NCBI GenBank assembly: GCA_036389375.1
Contig: DASVQA010000051.1
Location: 1 to 49,483, forward strand
Direction: 5' to 3'
Source: QHXQ01 sp036389375
Lineage (GTDB): Bacteria > Acidobacteriota > Blastocatellia > Pyrinomonadales > Pyrinomonadaceae
DNA: 49,483 bases
Below are positions 9,292-17,109 of the stretch, one piece after another. A program made the position numbers and the translations under genes. The notes under the pieces are model-generated. The model saw only the letters and a program-made list of their open reading frames with translations. It ran no database searches and was not told where the DNA came from. Every line of letters starts with the position of its first letter. The first letter of the stretch is position 1.

Positions 9292-10815
9292 TCACGCCGC
9301 TTGCGTCTCGGCAACGGCTGCGACCTGCGGCGGCGCGAGTTTCATCAACCCAAAATGCGTGAGCGCCGCCGCGCCGAAGCCGACGAACCACGCGTAATCA
9401 TAGAGCGGGCGCAGGGGTGGCACGACGAGGCCGATCCACGCAAGCATGCAGCCGACGAGCGTCGCCACGACCGCGCGCCAGTTCCACCCGCCTGCGTAAG
9501 TATAGACGCCGCGCGCGCGGTAGAGGTCGCCGAGTTCGAGTCGCTGCCGGCGCACCAGCCAGTAGTCGGCAATAAGCACTCCGGCGATTGAGCCTAAGCC
9601 GCCGGAGTAGCCGACGAGCCAACTGAAGATGTAGCCCGACGGGTCGGCCAAGAGCCGCCAGGGCTGCATGAGCAAGCCCACCAGCCCCGTGATCAGTCCG
9701 CCCAGCCGGAATGAGATCAACTTCGGGAAGGCGTTCGCAAAATCGTTCGCGGGCGAGACGACATTCGCCGCGATGTTGACCGCCAGCGTCGCCACGACGA
9801 CCGTGAACATCGAAACCGCCACCACCACGACCTGATGAAACTGCCCGACGAGTTTCATCGGATCCCACAACTCGTCGGCGCGCATCTGCGGATAGATGAC
9901 GACCGCCGCCGAAGTGATAAGCACACCCATCGCGGCAAAGACCGTCATCGTCGTGGGCAGCGCGACGACTTGGCCCACGACCTGTTCGCGCTGGCTGCGC
10001 CCGAAGCGCGTGAAGTCCGGCATGTTCAGCGAGAGCGTCGCCCAGTAGCCGATCATCGCCGTGAGCGATGGGATGAAGATCGGCAGAAAGGCGCGCAGCC
10101 CCGGATAGCGACCCGGTTGTTGCAGCAGATAGCCGACGCCGTGCGCGCGCCATAAAGCCCATGCGAGCAGCAGCGCCGTCATCACCAACACGAACGGTGC
10201 GGCCCAATTCTCGACCTTCCTGAGCAAGTCCATGCCGCGATAGATGATGTAGATGTTCAAGCCCCAAAAGAGCATGAACGAGAGCCATTCGGTCGGCGTG
10301 TGGCCGCCGACGGGGCCGCCGAGCAGCGTGTGCCAGCGCGGGATGACCGCTTGAAAGAACGTGTCGAGCGCCTCGCCGCCAATCCACGCCTGTATGCCGA
10401 ACCAGCCGCAGGCGACGAGCGCGCGCATGAGCGCGGGCAGGTTCGAGCCGTATGTGCCGTAAGCCGCGCGGGCAAAGACGGGGAAGGGGATGCCGTACTT
10501 CGTGCCCGGATGCGAGTTGAGCAGGATCGGCACGAGCACGATGGTGTTGCCGATGAGGATAGTGATGAGCGCCTGCCACCAGTTCATGCCGGCGCTGATG
10601 AGACCGGACGAGAGCATGTAGGTCGGGATGCAGTGCGCCATGCTGATCCAGAGCGCGGCGTAGTTATAGGTCGTCCAGTTGCGCCGCGCGACGGGCACGG
10701 GCGCGAGGTCTTCGTTGTAGAGCGGGCTGCGGGCGATCTCGCGCGCCGCCGCCGCGCCCAACTCGACGCGCCCGTCTGCATGTTGCATCACTTCCTCGTT
10801 AAGAGTCGTGGCCAT
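9292..10815 (-). CDS. NCS1 family nucleobase:cation symporter (uracil/hydantoin/allantoin type)
   Basis: This is a 507-residue polytopic inner-membrane protein of the length usual for NCS1 carriers with 12 helices. SPLYNEDLAPVPVARRNWTT and YNYAALWISMAHCIPTYML are the typical N-terminal NCS1 segment. GWFGIQAWIGG corresponds to the helix carrying a substrate-stacking tryptophan in the hydantoin transporter Mhp1. Its position between dihydropyrimidinase and ureidopropionase suggests uptake of uracil, thymine or a dihydropyrimidine/hydantoin, although sequence alone cannot separate these. GAGGCGA lies about seven bases before the ATG. Confidence 0.9.
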   Translation of the reverse strand: MATTLNEEVMQHADGRVELGAAAAREIARSPLYNEDLAPVPVARRNWTTYNYAALWISMAHCIPTYMLSSGLISAGMNWWQALITILIGNTIVLVPILLNSHPGTKYGIPFPVFARAAYGTYGSNLPALMRALVACGWFGIQAWIGGEALDTFFQAVIPRWHTLLGGPVGGHTPTEWLSFMLFWGLNIYIIYRGMDLLRKVENWAAPFVLVMTALLLAWALWRAHGVGYLLQQPGRYPGLRAFLPIFIPSLTAMIGYWATLSLNMPDFTRFGRSQREQVVGQVVALPTTMTVFAAMGVLITSAAVVIYPQMRADELWDPMKLVGQFHQVVVVAVSMFTVVVATLAVNIAANVVSPANDFANAFPKLISFRLGGLITGLVGLLMQPWRLLADPSGYIFSWLVGYSGGLGSIAGVLIADYWLVRRQRLELGDLYRARGVYTYAGGWNWRAVVATLVGCMLAWIGLVVPPLRPLYDYAWFVGFGAAALTHFGLMKLAPPQVAAVAETQAA

Positions 10816-10869
10816 TGCTGGTCGCCTCGCTTTAGTTAAAACTCATGCCCGCCGGGCACATCTATCCGG

Positions 10870-11544
10870 TTATTCGACACAATCCTCGTTCTGCTCCGGG
10901 CCGCAGCGAAAGAGCGCCGGCATGGCCCGCATGGTCAGTTCCTTCGTGTTCAACCAGACTTTAGTTGTGCCGTATTTGTCGGCCGTCCAGCCGAGCCGCC
11001 CCTTGTTGCGCCACGTCTGTTCAAGCGCGCGTGGCTCGTTCGCGCCGAAGAGATGATAAGACTCGTGGAGCAGGATCGCGGCGCGTTCCGTATCGTCGCG
11101 CGCCGTCTCGAAAAATTCCGGGTAGAGCGTCATCAACTCGAACGGAAAATTGGTGGCGGCATACGCGCTTTCGTGCCCGACCTGCATGTTCCACCAGTTA
11201 TCGGTTGTGCGATAGCTGACGAGATGGCGCAGGACGAAAGTCTCGCGGTTGAAGCCGCGCGCGGCCAGCGCGGCCACCGCCCGGTCAACGATCTGGCGTT
11301 GCTGCCACGTCACGGCATCAGAGGTCAGGCGCAATGAACAATAACAGATCAGCAGGATCGTGGCCGTCATGCCCGCGATCCACAACGCCCGCTGGCGCAA
11401 ACTCCGACCGCGTTGTGGCTGCCCCGCTTCAACGTCCGCGCTCGACGGCGCGGCTGCCTCCGTGAGTTGTGCGCCGCAGCGCCGGCATTGCCCGGCATCA
11501 GCAAAGTTGACCAGCCCACATTGCGCGCACTTCCAACTGCTCAT
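10870..11544 (-). CDS. Zinc-ribbon, single-pass membrane protein with HExxH motif (putative zincin)
   Basis: The protein has 224 residues. The N-terminal CAQCGLVNFADAGQCRRCGA is a RanBP2/zinc-ribbon-like CX2C...CX2C module. A hydrophobic helix follows near residues 50-70 (LWIAGMTATILLICYCSLRL). The outer domain contains AAILLHESYHLFGANEPRAL, where HESYH matches the HExxH zinc-protease signature and the downstream E could be a third ligand. This suggests a membrane-anchored metalloprotease with the zinc ribbon in the cytoplasm; activity is inference. It shares the zinc-ribbon design with the 15343-15942 gene in the same run. It sits between dihydropyrimidinase (12 bp upstream) and the NCS1 transporter. 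Confidence 0.65.
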   Translation of the reverse strand: MSSWKCAQCGLVNFADAGQCRRCGAQLTEAAAPSSADVEAGQPQRGRSLRQRALWIAGMTATILLICYCSLRLTSDAVTWQQRQIVDRAVAALAARGFNRETFVLRHLVSYRTTDNWWNMQVGHESAYAATNFPFELMTLYPEFFETARDDTERAAILLHESYHLFGANEPRALEQTWRNKGRLGWTADKYGTTKVWLNTKELTMRAMPALFRCGPEQNEDCVE

Positions 11545-11556
11545 AACCGCACTGCT

Positions 11557-12936
11557 TTAGATCGTCACGCACTCGCCGCGCTTCAGGAAGCGCCCGTCGC
11601 CCGCCTTGCCCTTGAACTCGCCGCCCTCGATAACGACGCGCCCGCGCGAAAGCACCGTCTCGACCACGCCGCGCACGGTCTTGCCTTCGTAAGCATTGTA
11701 GTCAACGTTCATGTGATGCGTCTTGACGCTGAAGGTCTGTTCCTTGTCGGGATCGAAGATGACGATATCCGCATCCGAGCCGACGGCAATCGTGCCCTTG
11801 CGTGGGAAGAGACCGAACATCTTGGCGGCGGCCGTCGAGGTCAGTTCGACAAAGCGGTTAAGCGAGACGCGCCGCTCGACCACGCCGCCGTTGTAGATGA
11901 GCGCCAGCCGATTCTCGACGCCGGGCGCACCGTTCGGAATCTTCGAGAAGTCCGTGCGCCCCAACTCCTTCTGCTCCTTCATGCAGAACGGGCAATGATC
12001 CGTGGAGATAACTTGCAGGTCGTTTGTCTTCAAACCCTTCCACAACTCCGCCTGATTCCATTTCTCTCTGAGCGGCGGCGTCATCACGTACTTCGCGCCC
12101 TCCCAGCCGTCGCCGTAGTCGTCAATGGACAGAAAAAGATACTGCGGGCAGGTTTCGGCGAACGCGGGCAGGCCCCGGTCGCGCGCTTCGCGTACCTGAT
12201 GCAACGCATCGGCGCAACTGAGATGCACGATGTAAACGGGTGACTCAGCCATCTCGGCAATCGCAATCGCGCGATGGACGCCCTCGGCTTCGGCGCGCGT
12301 CGGGCGCGTGAGCGCGTGATACTTCGGCGCGGTCTTGCCTGCGGCCAGCGCGTGTTTGATGATCTCGTTGATGACGATGCCGTTCTCGGCGTGCATGCAG
12401 ATGAGGCCGCCGCGCTGCCCTGCGGCCGACATCGCGCGGAAGATCGTCGCATCGTCCACGAGAAAGACGCCGGGATAGGCCATGAACATCTTAAAGCTCG
12501 TCACGCCCTCGTCCATCACGCGCAGCAGTTCCGGCACGCGTTCATCTTCCAGATCGGTTGTGATCAGATGAAAGCCATAATCAATGGCCGCTTTGCCCTC
12601 CGCCTTCGCGTGCCAGTTGTCCAAGCCCTCGCGCAGCGCCTGCCCTTTGTACTGCACGGCAAAGTCAATAATTGTCGTCGTCCCGCCATGCGCCGCCGCG
12701 CGCGTGCCCGTGAAGAAATCGTCCGAGGCCTGCGTGCCGCCGAACGGCAACTCCATGTGCGTGTGCGGATCGATGCCGCCGGGAATCACGAGCTTGCCCG
12801 CCGCATCAATGATGCGGTCAGCTTCCATCTCAAGCCGCGCGCCGATGACCGAGACGACTTCATCCTCGATCAGCACGTCCGCCCTGTAATCGTCAACTGC
12901 GGTGACAATCCGGCCGTTACGAATCAGTGTTCTCAT
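11557..12936 (-). CDS. hydA: Dihydropyrimidinase (D-hydantoinase)
   Basis: This cytosolic amidohydrolase opens 5,6-dihydrouracil or dihydrothymine to the N-carbamoyl-beta-amino acid. The 459-residue length is normal. The binuclear metal site is intact: H58 and H60 in GGIDPHTHMELP, carbamylated lysine K149 in SFKMFMAYPG, H182 in CMHAENG, H238 in YIVHLSC, and D313 in ISTDHCPF. The tyrosine in MAYPG is the substrate-contact residue in the family. The run also contains PreTA and ureidopropionase, so pyrimidine rather than hydantoin catabolism is the likely role. Confidence 0.95.
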   Translation of the reverse strand: MRTLIRNGRIVTAVDDYRADVLIEDEVVSVIGARLEMEADRIIDAAGKLVIPGGIDPHTHMELPFGGTQASDDFFTGTRAAAHGGTTTIIDFAVQYKGQALREGLDNWHAKAEGKAAIDYGFHLITTDLEDERVPELLRVMDEGVTSFKMFMAYPGVFLVDDATIFRAMSAAGQRGGLICMHAENGIVINEIIKHALAAGKTAPKYHALTRPTRAEAEGVHRAIAIAEMAESPVYIVHLSCADALHQVREARDRGLPAFAETCPQYLFLSIDDYGDGWEGAKYVMTPPLREKWNQAELWKGLKTNDLQVISTDHCPFCMKEQKELGRTDFSKIPNGAPGVENRLALIYNGGVVERRVSLNRFVELTSTAAAKMFGLFPRKGTIAVGSDADIVIFDPDKEQTFSVKTHHMNVDYNAYEGKTVRGVVETVLSRGRVVIEGGEFKGKAGDGRFLKRGECVTI

Positions 12937-12982
12937 GTTGCGACCTGCTCATCAATTAATTGCCAAACATACCCTGACAGGC

Positions 12983-13960
12983 TTAGTGGCTGCTGCGCAG
13001 CCGTGCGGCAGTTCTACCAATCGCGTCTGACGCGTTGTAGATGGATTTCACGGGGATGAAGCCCAGCAGTTGATAATCGCCGACGGCTTTCAAACCGGCC
13101 GAGGCGAGACAGCCGCATTGTGCGCAGTCGGGCTGGCCGCCGAACTGGCACGGCGTGATCTGGTGGCGCAGATCGGCGGTCACGCTCGTCGTGGTGCGCG
13201 CGAAGATGCACTCAGCCGGCGACTGCGGCGGGTTGCGCAAGCCTTTGACGACCGCATCGGGCAGCTTCAACTTCGGGAACTGCGCGCGCAGACGCGTCAG
13301 CTCGGCGATGACTGTGGCGCGCTCCGCCTTCGTCAAAATCTCGGCCGCTGCTGCGCCCAACTGCGGCGTGAAGAGGCTGAACCAGACTTTTCGCACTTCC
13401 GTTCGCGCCGACCAGAAGGTCATAAACTCTGCGAGATAGTTGGCGCGAGCGAGCATCTGGCGCGTGATCGTACAATGCACCGTGATAAAGCTGCCTTTGA
13501 TGTTCTGCAAAATGCGCTCGTAGGTGGCAGGGCGACGCCGCACGTCATGTTCGGGCTGCAAGCCGTCAATCGAGACGATCAAAGTTAAACCTGCCAACTC
13601 AGACCACGCGGGCGGGAGCGCGCGCACCGCGCTGGTCACTAGATGAACTTCGATCCCCTGCCTGCTCAACTGCGGCAGCAGCGTGTCCAGTTCACGATAG
13701 CGCACCAACGGTTCGCCGCCGACGATAGAGACGTGCAACGGTCTGTGCTCACGCACGAGGCGCAACACACCGTCTATCAAGTCCGCGCCTTTCGCATCGG
13801 CCAGTTCACGCAAAGGCCCGGCCGCGCCGAGATGCTCTGGTTCGTAGGCGTAGCAGCCGGGACAGCGCAAAGGGCATTCGCGCGTGATCTCGATGGACAG
13901 AGAGGGCGAGTAGCCACTGAGAATACGACCCCATGCGCGGACAATGTCGGTCTTTTTCAC
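12983..13960 (-). CDS. Radical SAM protein of unknown specificity
   Basis: The 325-residue protein has the radical SAM cluster motif CPLRCPGC near residue 29, inside SIEITRECPLRCPGCYAYEP. The SAM-binding VSIVGGEPLVRYRELDTLLP follows at about 97-116. A C-terminal cysteine group, CQFGGQPDCAQCGC, suggests a second (SPASM/twitch-like) Fe-S site, and another Cys precedes it in PAECIFARTT. Such enzymes often modify peptides or build cofactors, but no obvious small peptide substrate is encoded nearby. It lies between dihydropyrimidinase (46 bp) and the aminotransferase (30 bp) on the same strand and is probably co-transcribed. Its link to pyrimidine catabolism is unexplained. Confidence 0.85.
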   Translation of the reverse strand: MKKTDIVRAWGRILSGYSPSLSIEITRECPLRCPGCYAYEPEHLGAAGPLRELADAKGADLIDGVLRLVREHRPLHVSIVGGEPLVRYRELDTLLPQLSRQGIEVHLVTSAVRALPPAWSELAGLTLIVSIDGLQPEHDVRRRPATYERILQNIKGSFITVHCTITRQMLARANYLAEFMTFWSARTEVRKVWFSLFTPQLGAAAAEILTKAERATVIAELTRLRAQFPKLKLPDAVVKGLRNPPQSPAECIFARTTTSVTADLRHQITPCQFGGQPDCAQCGCLASAGLKAVGDYQLLGFIPVKSIYNASDAIGRTAARLRSSH

Positions 13961-13990
13961 GCTCGCCCCCGTCCTCGTTAACAGACATGC

Positions 13991-15304
13991 TCAACCGGCG
14001 GTCACAGTCGCAAGCCCTGCATCCAGCGCCTCGCAGAGTTCATTCACGGTGTCTTTCGTCGAGTTGAGCATCAGCCCCGTGCGAATGACGTTGCCGTAGA
14101 GACCGCCCTTGCCGATGAGCACGCCGCGTCGCTTCGTCTCCTCGAACACCTTGAGGACGGCTTGCGGCGCAGGCTCTTTCGTCTCGCGGTCTTTGACGAG
14201 TTCGAGCGCCTGCATGAGACCCATGCCACGCACGTCGCCGATGATCGCGTGCTTCTGTTTGAGTTCTTCGAGCCGTGTGCGGAAGTAAGCGCCGACGACC
14301 GACGCGTTCCGCTTCAGGTCTTCATCTTCGATCACTTTGATGACGGCGAGCGCGGCGGCCATCGAGACGGGGTTGCCGCCAAAGGTGGAAAAGGTCAGCC
14401 CCGGATACTTGTCGGCCACTTCGGGCGTGGCGGTCGTCATGCCGATGGGCACACCGTTGCCCATGCCCTTGGCGCTGGTGATGATGTCCGGCTCGACGTT
14501 CCAGTGTTCGATGCCGAACCACTTGTCGCCGGTGCGCCCCCAACCGGTCTGCACTTCGTCGGCGATAAACAGCCCGCCGTGCTTGCGTGTAATTTCGGCG
14601 GCGCGCTCAAAGTAGCCGGGCGGCGGGACGATGAAACCGCCGACGCCCAGAATCGGCTCGGCCATGAAGGCGGCGATCTCGCCGGTCGTCGCCGTCATGA
14701 TCAAATCTTCGATGTCGTCGGCGCAGGCCAGCCCGCATTCCGGGTAGGTGAGTTTGAGCGGGCAGCGATAACAGTAGGGCGCGCGCGCGTGGACGATGCC
14801 GGCGATCTGCGCGGGCAGAGGTCGCCACGTGGAATGACCGACGGCTGTGAGGGCCGTGGCGCTGCGCCCGCTGTAGCTGTGGCGCAGGACGACGATCTCG
14901 TGGCGGCCGGTCGCAATCTTGGCGGCGTGGATGGCCGTGTCGTCGGCTTCCGTGCCGCTGTTGGTGAAGAAGGATTTCGACAAGCGGCCGGGCGTGATCT
15001 GCGCGAGCTTCTCGGCCAGTTCGCCCTGCGGCTTGTTGGCGTAGAGCGTCGAGGTGTGCGCGAGCGTCTTGACCTGCTCGATGATCGCCTCGTTCACCTG
15101 CGGGTTCGCGTGCCCAACGCTGACGGTGAGTACGCCGCCGAAACAGTCGAGATAGCGGCGGCCCTCGTCGTCCCAGACATAAAAGCCTTCGCCGCGCACG
15201 AGCGCGAGCGGTTCCTGATAATAAGTGGCGACGGCGGGGAAGAGAAACTCTCTGTGCTTGCGGACGATCTCGGACTGGGCCTTGCTGACTTCGGCTGTGC
15301 TCAT
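13991..15304 (-). CDS. Class III PLP aminotransferase, probable beta-alanine (or beta-aminoisobutyrate) transaminase
   Basis: The 437-residue fold-type I enzyme resembles alanine-glyoxylate aminotransferase 2 and beta-alanine aminotransferases. ADEVQTGWGRTG carries the Asp that contacts the PLP ring nitrogen, and K279 in TSAKGMGNG should form the Schiff base. NSGTEADDTAIHAAKIATGR is the PLP-phosphate region. In this locus the expected reaction is beta-alanine to malonate semialdehyde, with pyruvate, glyoxylate or 2-oxoglutarate as acceptor. I chose the ATG at 15304 because GAGGGAGAAAC lies just upstream; an in-frame start at 15346 would overlap the preceding gene. Confidence 0.88.
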   Translation of the reverse strand: MSTAEVSKAQSEIVRKHREFLFPAVATYYQEPLALVRGEGFYVWDDEGRRYLDCFGGVLTVSVGHANPQVNEAIIEQVKTLAHTSTLYANKPQGELAEKLAQITPGRLSKSFFTNSGTEADDTAIHAAKIATGRHEIVVLRHSYSGRSATALTAVGHSTWRPLPAQIAGIVHARAPYCYRCPLKLTYPECGLACADDIEDLIMTATTGEIAAFMAEPILGVGGFIVPPPGYFERAAEITRKHGGLFIADEVQTGWGRTGDKWFGIEHWNVEPDIITSAKGMGNGVPIGMTTATPEVADKYPGLTFSTFGGNPVSMAAALAVIKVIEDEDLKRNASVVGAYFRTRLEELKQKHAIIGDVRGMGLMQALELVKDRETKEPAPQAVLKVFEETKRRGVLIGKGGLYGNVIRTGLMLNSTKDTVNELCEALDAGLATVTAG

Positions 15305-15342
15305 AATGGTTTCTCCCTCGACAGATAAGTTTCGCGCTGTCG

Positions 15343-15942
15343 TCAATTCTGTTTCACCTCGGCCGCCGGGGCGGATCGGGTCTTGTACGCCCTGCCTTCA
15401 TTCGGCACGCGGACGAAGACGATGTACGCGGCCCACGCAATGCTGGCGAACATGGCGAGCGCCGCCAGTGGGCCGCCGAGCGTTCGGTTCACCCAGCGCG
15501 AATTAAGAAAGCCCAACGCGAGCGGCAATAGGCCGACGACCGTGAGCAGGTACGTCCGCACGACGCGCGCTGCCGTGAGTTTACCTGTGCCCACGATGGT
15601 GAACTTCGACGTAGAACGACCGTAGGAATGCTCCTGCGTCTCCGGCCGGATCACGTAAGTGGCCAGCGGCACGAGCGGCAGCATGAGCGCGACGACCCAA
15701 CGGGTCGCCTCGTAAGTGCCGTCAGCGAGCGCGCGATAGTCCAGGAGCGTCGTGCCGAAGCCGTTGAACGTGTAGAAGGATTTGCGCGGCGCGGTGTGCG
15801 CGCTGACTTCTTTGGTGACACGCTGTAACTCGTCAATCGTATGTTGCAGTTTGGCCGCCGACAGCGATGCGCCGCACTGCGCGCAGGCGTCCGCCGCAAA
15901 ACTGTTAACGAACCGGCACGATTGACAAGCAATAGCGTTCAT
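15343..15942 (-). CDS. Zinc-ribbon membrane protein, hypothetical
   Basis: The protein has 199 residues. The N-terminus CQSCRFVNSFAADACAQCGA is a zinc ribbon with the same spacing as that of the 10870-11544 protein. A short helical stretch follows, then about four hydrophobic segments (WVVALMLPLVPLATYVI, TYLLTVVGLLPLALGFL, LAALAMFASIAWAAYIVFV and a weaker one). A double-zinc-ribbon-like membrane protein of unknown role is all that can be said. It lies 33 bp after the TPR gene and 38 bp before the aminotransferase. Confidence 0.65.
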   Translation of the reverse strand: MNAIACQSCRFVNSFAADACAQCGASLSAAKLQHTIDELQRVTKEVSAHTAPRKSFYTFNGFGTTLLDYRALADGTYEATRWVVALMLPLVPLATYVIRPETQEHSYGRSTSKFTIVGTGKLTAARVVRTYLLTVVGLLPLALGFLNSRWVNRTLGGPLAALAMFASIAWAAYIVFVRVPNEGRAYKTRSAPAAEVKQN

Positions 15943-15975
15943 AGCATCAGGTTCGACTAAGCGATGTTTCCCCGG

Positions 15976-17091
15976 TCAATCTTTCAGCAGTTTCTTCATC
16001 TGCTTGACCGCGTCGCGGAATCTCGGGTCTTTCTGGAAAGCTGCGAAAGCCGGATCGTGCATCGGATCGGGCAGCGGCCCGCCGATGAACTTGTGCCCGT
16101 TCTGGCCGTTCTCGTAGGCTTTCTGAAGCGAGGCAATGGTCTGGTCGAGATCATGCAAAGAGGCGTGGAGGCGCGCGAGGCCGAGATGGAAATACGGGTA
16201 GGTCGGCTCGCTGCCGACGCCGTACTCCAACACCGCCTGCGCCCGCGCCCGGTCGCCCATGGCCCCCAAGGCATCTGCTGTATCCTCGACGAGCGCGCGC
16301 CATTGCGCCGTGCTCAACTGACGCTGCTGGTGTTCAAGCACGAGCGCCTTGCTGAATGCTTCGACGGCCTTGGGATAATCCTTCAGTTGGTAGGCGGTGC
16401 GCCCAAGATGGGCATAGTCGAAACTGTTGGCGGGATGCGTGGTGTCTGTGATCTTGATGGAATCAAGGAGGGCGTAGAACTGTTTCTCGTCACCCTCTTT
16501 GAGCGGCTGACCCACGTAATTGATTATGATCCACGTGTCGTCCTGCACCAGATAAGCCACCAGCCCGCGCATCGGCGGCCCCTGCATGCTGAACTCAGCG
16601 AAGCCGTCAATGGAGATGACGGCGGGTATCTTGTAGCTGACGATAGGGATTTGCTTGTACTCAAGCGTTTTGATGTCGCTCTTGGACGCGCGCCTGCTCT
16701 TGATCTGCCTGTCAATGATGTCGGCCCGCAACGTCGTCGCGTCACCTTTCATCTGCGCCGGCTCAAGCCTGATGGTCAGCATGGCTAAGTGATCGACTCG
16801 CCCCTCCGGTTTGGACAGCGCCGTGAGCGTGTAGGCATCATCGTCCGGCCCGGCTTTGGGTTTGGGCTGGCTTATCAGTCTGATCGTGGCCGCAAAGCGC
16901 ATGTTCGCAGGCAAGTCCGTCATGAGTTCGGCGGGGGAAGTGGTAAAGCCGTTGAGATCGACATCCAGCGCCCACGCTTTGCCGGGCAGCGAGAGCCGAT
17001 GTATGTCCGTCGCGCCGGGCTGCTGCGCAAGGGCAGACGCGGCGCTGATGAGCAACAGGGCGATGAGAGCCACTGTCGCGCGTGTGGACAT
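15976..17091 (-). CDS. Exported TPR-containing protein
   Basis: A signal peptide (STRATVALIALLLISAASAL, then AQQ) opens this 371-residue protein, so it is probably periplasmic. The first 220 residues are a mixed beta domain I do not recognise. From about residue 230, TPR-like helices appear (FDYAHLGRTAYQLKDYPKAV, YPYFHLGLARLHASLHDLDQ). The C-terminus DPAFAAFQKDPRFRDAVKQM resembles the end of many TPR proteins with a DPxFxxLxxDPRF tail. The ATG at 17091 is preferred over that at 17103 because the ribosome-binding site lies between them. It starts 18 bp after the aldehyde dehydrogenase. Confidence 0.75.
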   Translation of the reverse strand: MSTRATVALIALLLISAASALAQQPGATDIHRLSLPGKAWALDVDLNGFTTSPAELMTDLPANMRFAATIRLISQPKPKAGPDDDAYTLTALSKPEGRVDHLAMLTIRLEPAQMKGDATTLRADIIDRQIKSRRASKSDIKTLEYKQIPIVSYKIPAVISIDGFAEFSMQGPPMRGLVAYLVQDDTWIIINYVGQPLKEGDEKQFYALLDSIKITDTTHPANSFDYAHLGRTAYQLKDYPKAVEAFSKALVLEHQQRQLSTAQWRALVEDTADALGAMGDRARAQAVLEYGVGSEPTYPYFHLGLARLHASLHDLDQTIASLQKAYENGQNGHKFIGGPLPDPMHDPAFAAFQKDPRFRDAVKQMKKLLKD

Positions 17092-17095
17092 GTTG

Positions 17096-17101
17096 CACCT
17101 C
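17096..17101 (-). promoter_or_regulatory. Ribosome-binding site deciding the TPR protein start
   Basis: GAGGTG (minus strand) lies four bases before the ATG at 17091 and downstream of the alternative ATG at 17103. It therefore supports the inner start. Confidence 0.6.
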
Positions 17102-17109
17102 ATAAAGTT

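Noticed and set aside
14162..15328. Long plus-strand frame opposite the aminotransferase
   Set aside because: The aminotransferase has all catalytic motifs; the opposite frame has no recognisable motif and a skewed composition.
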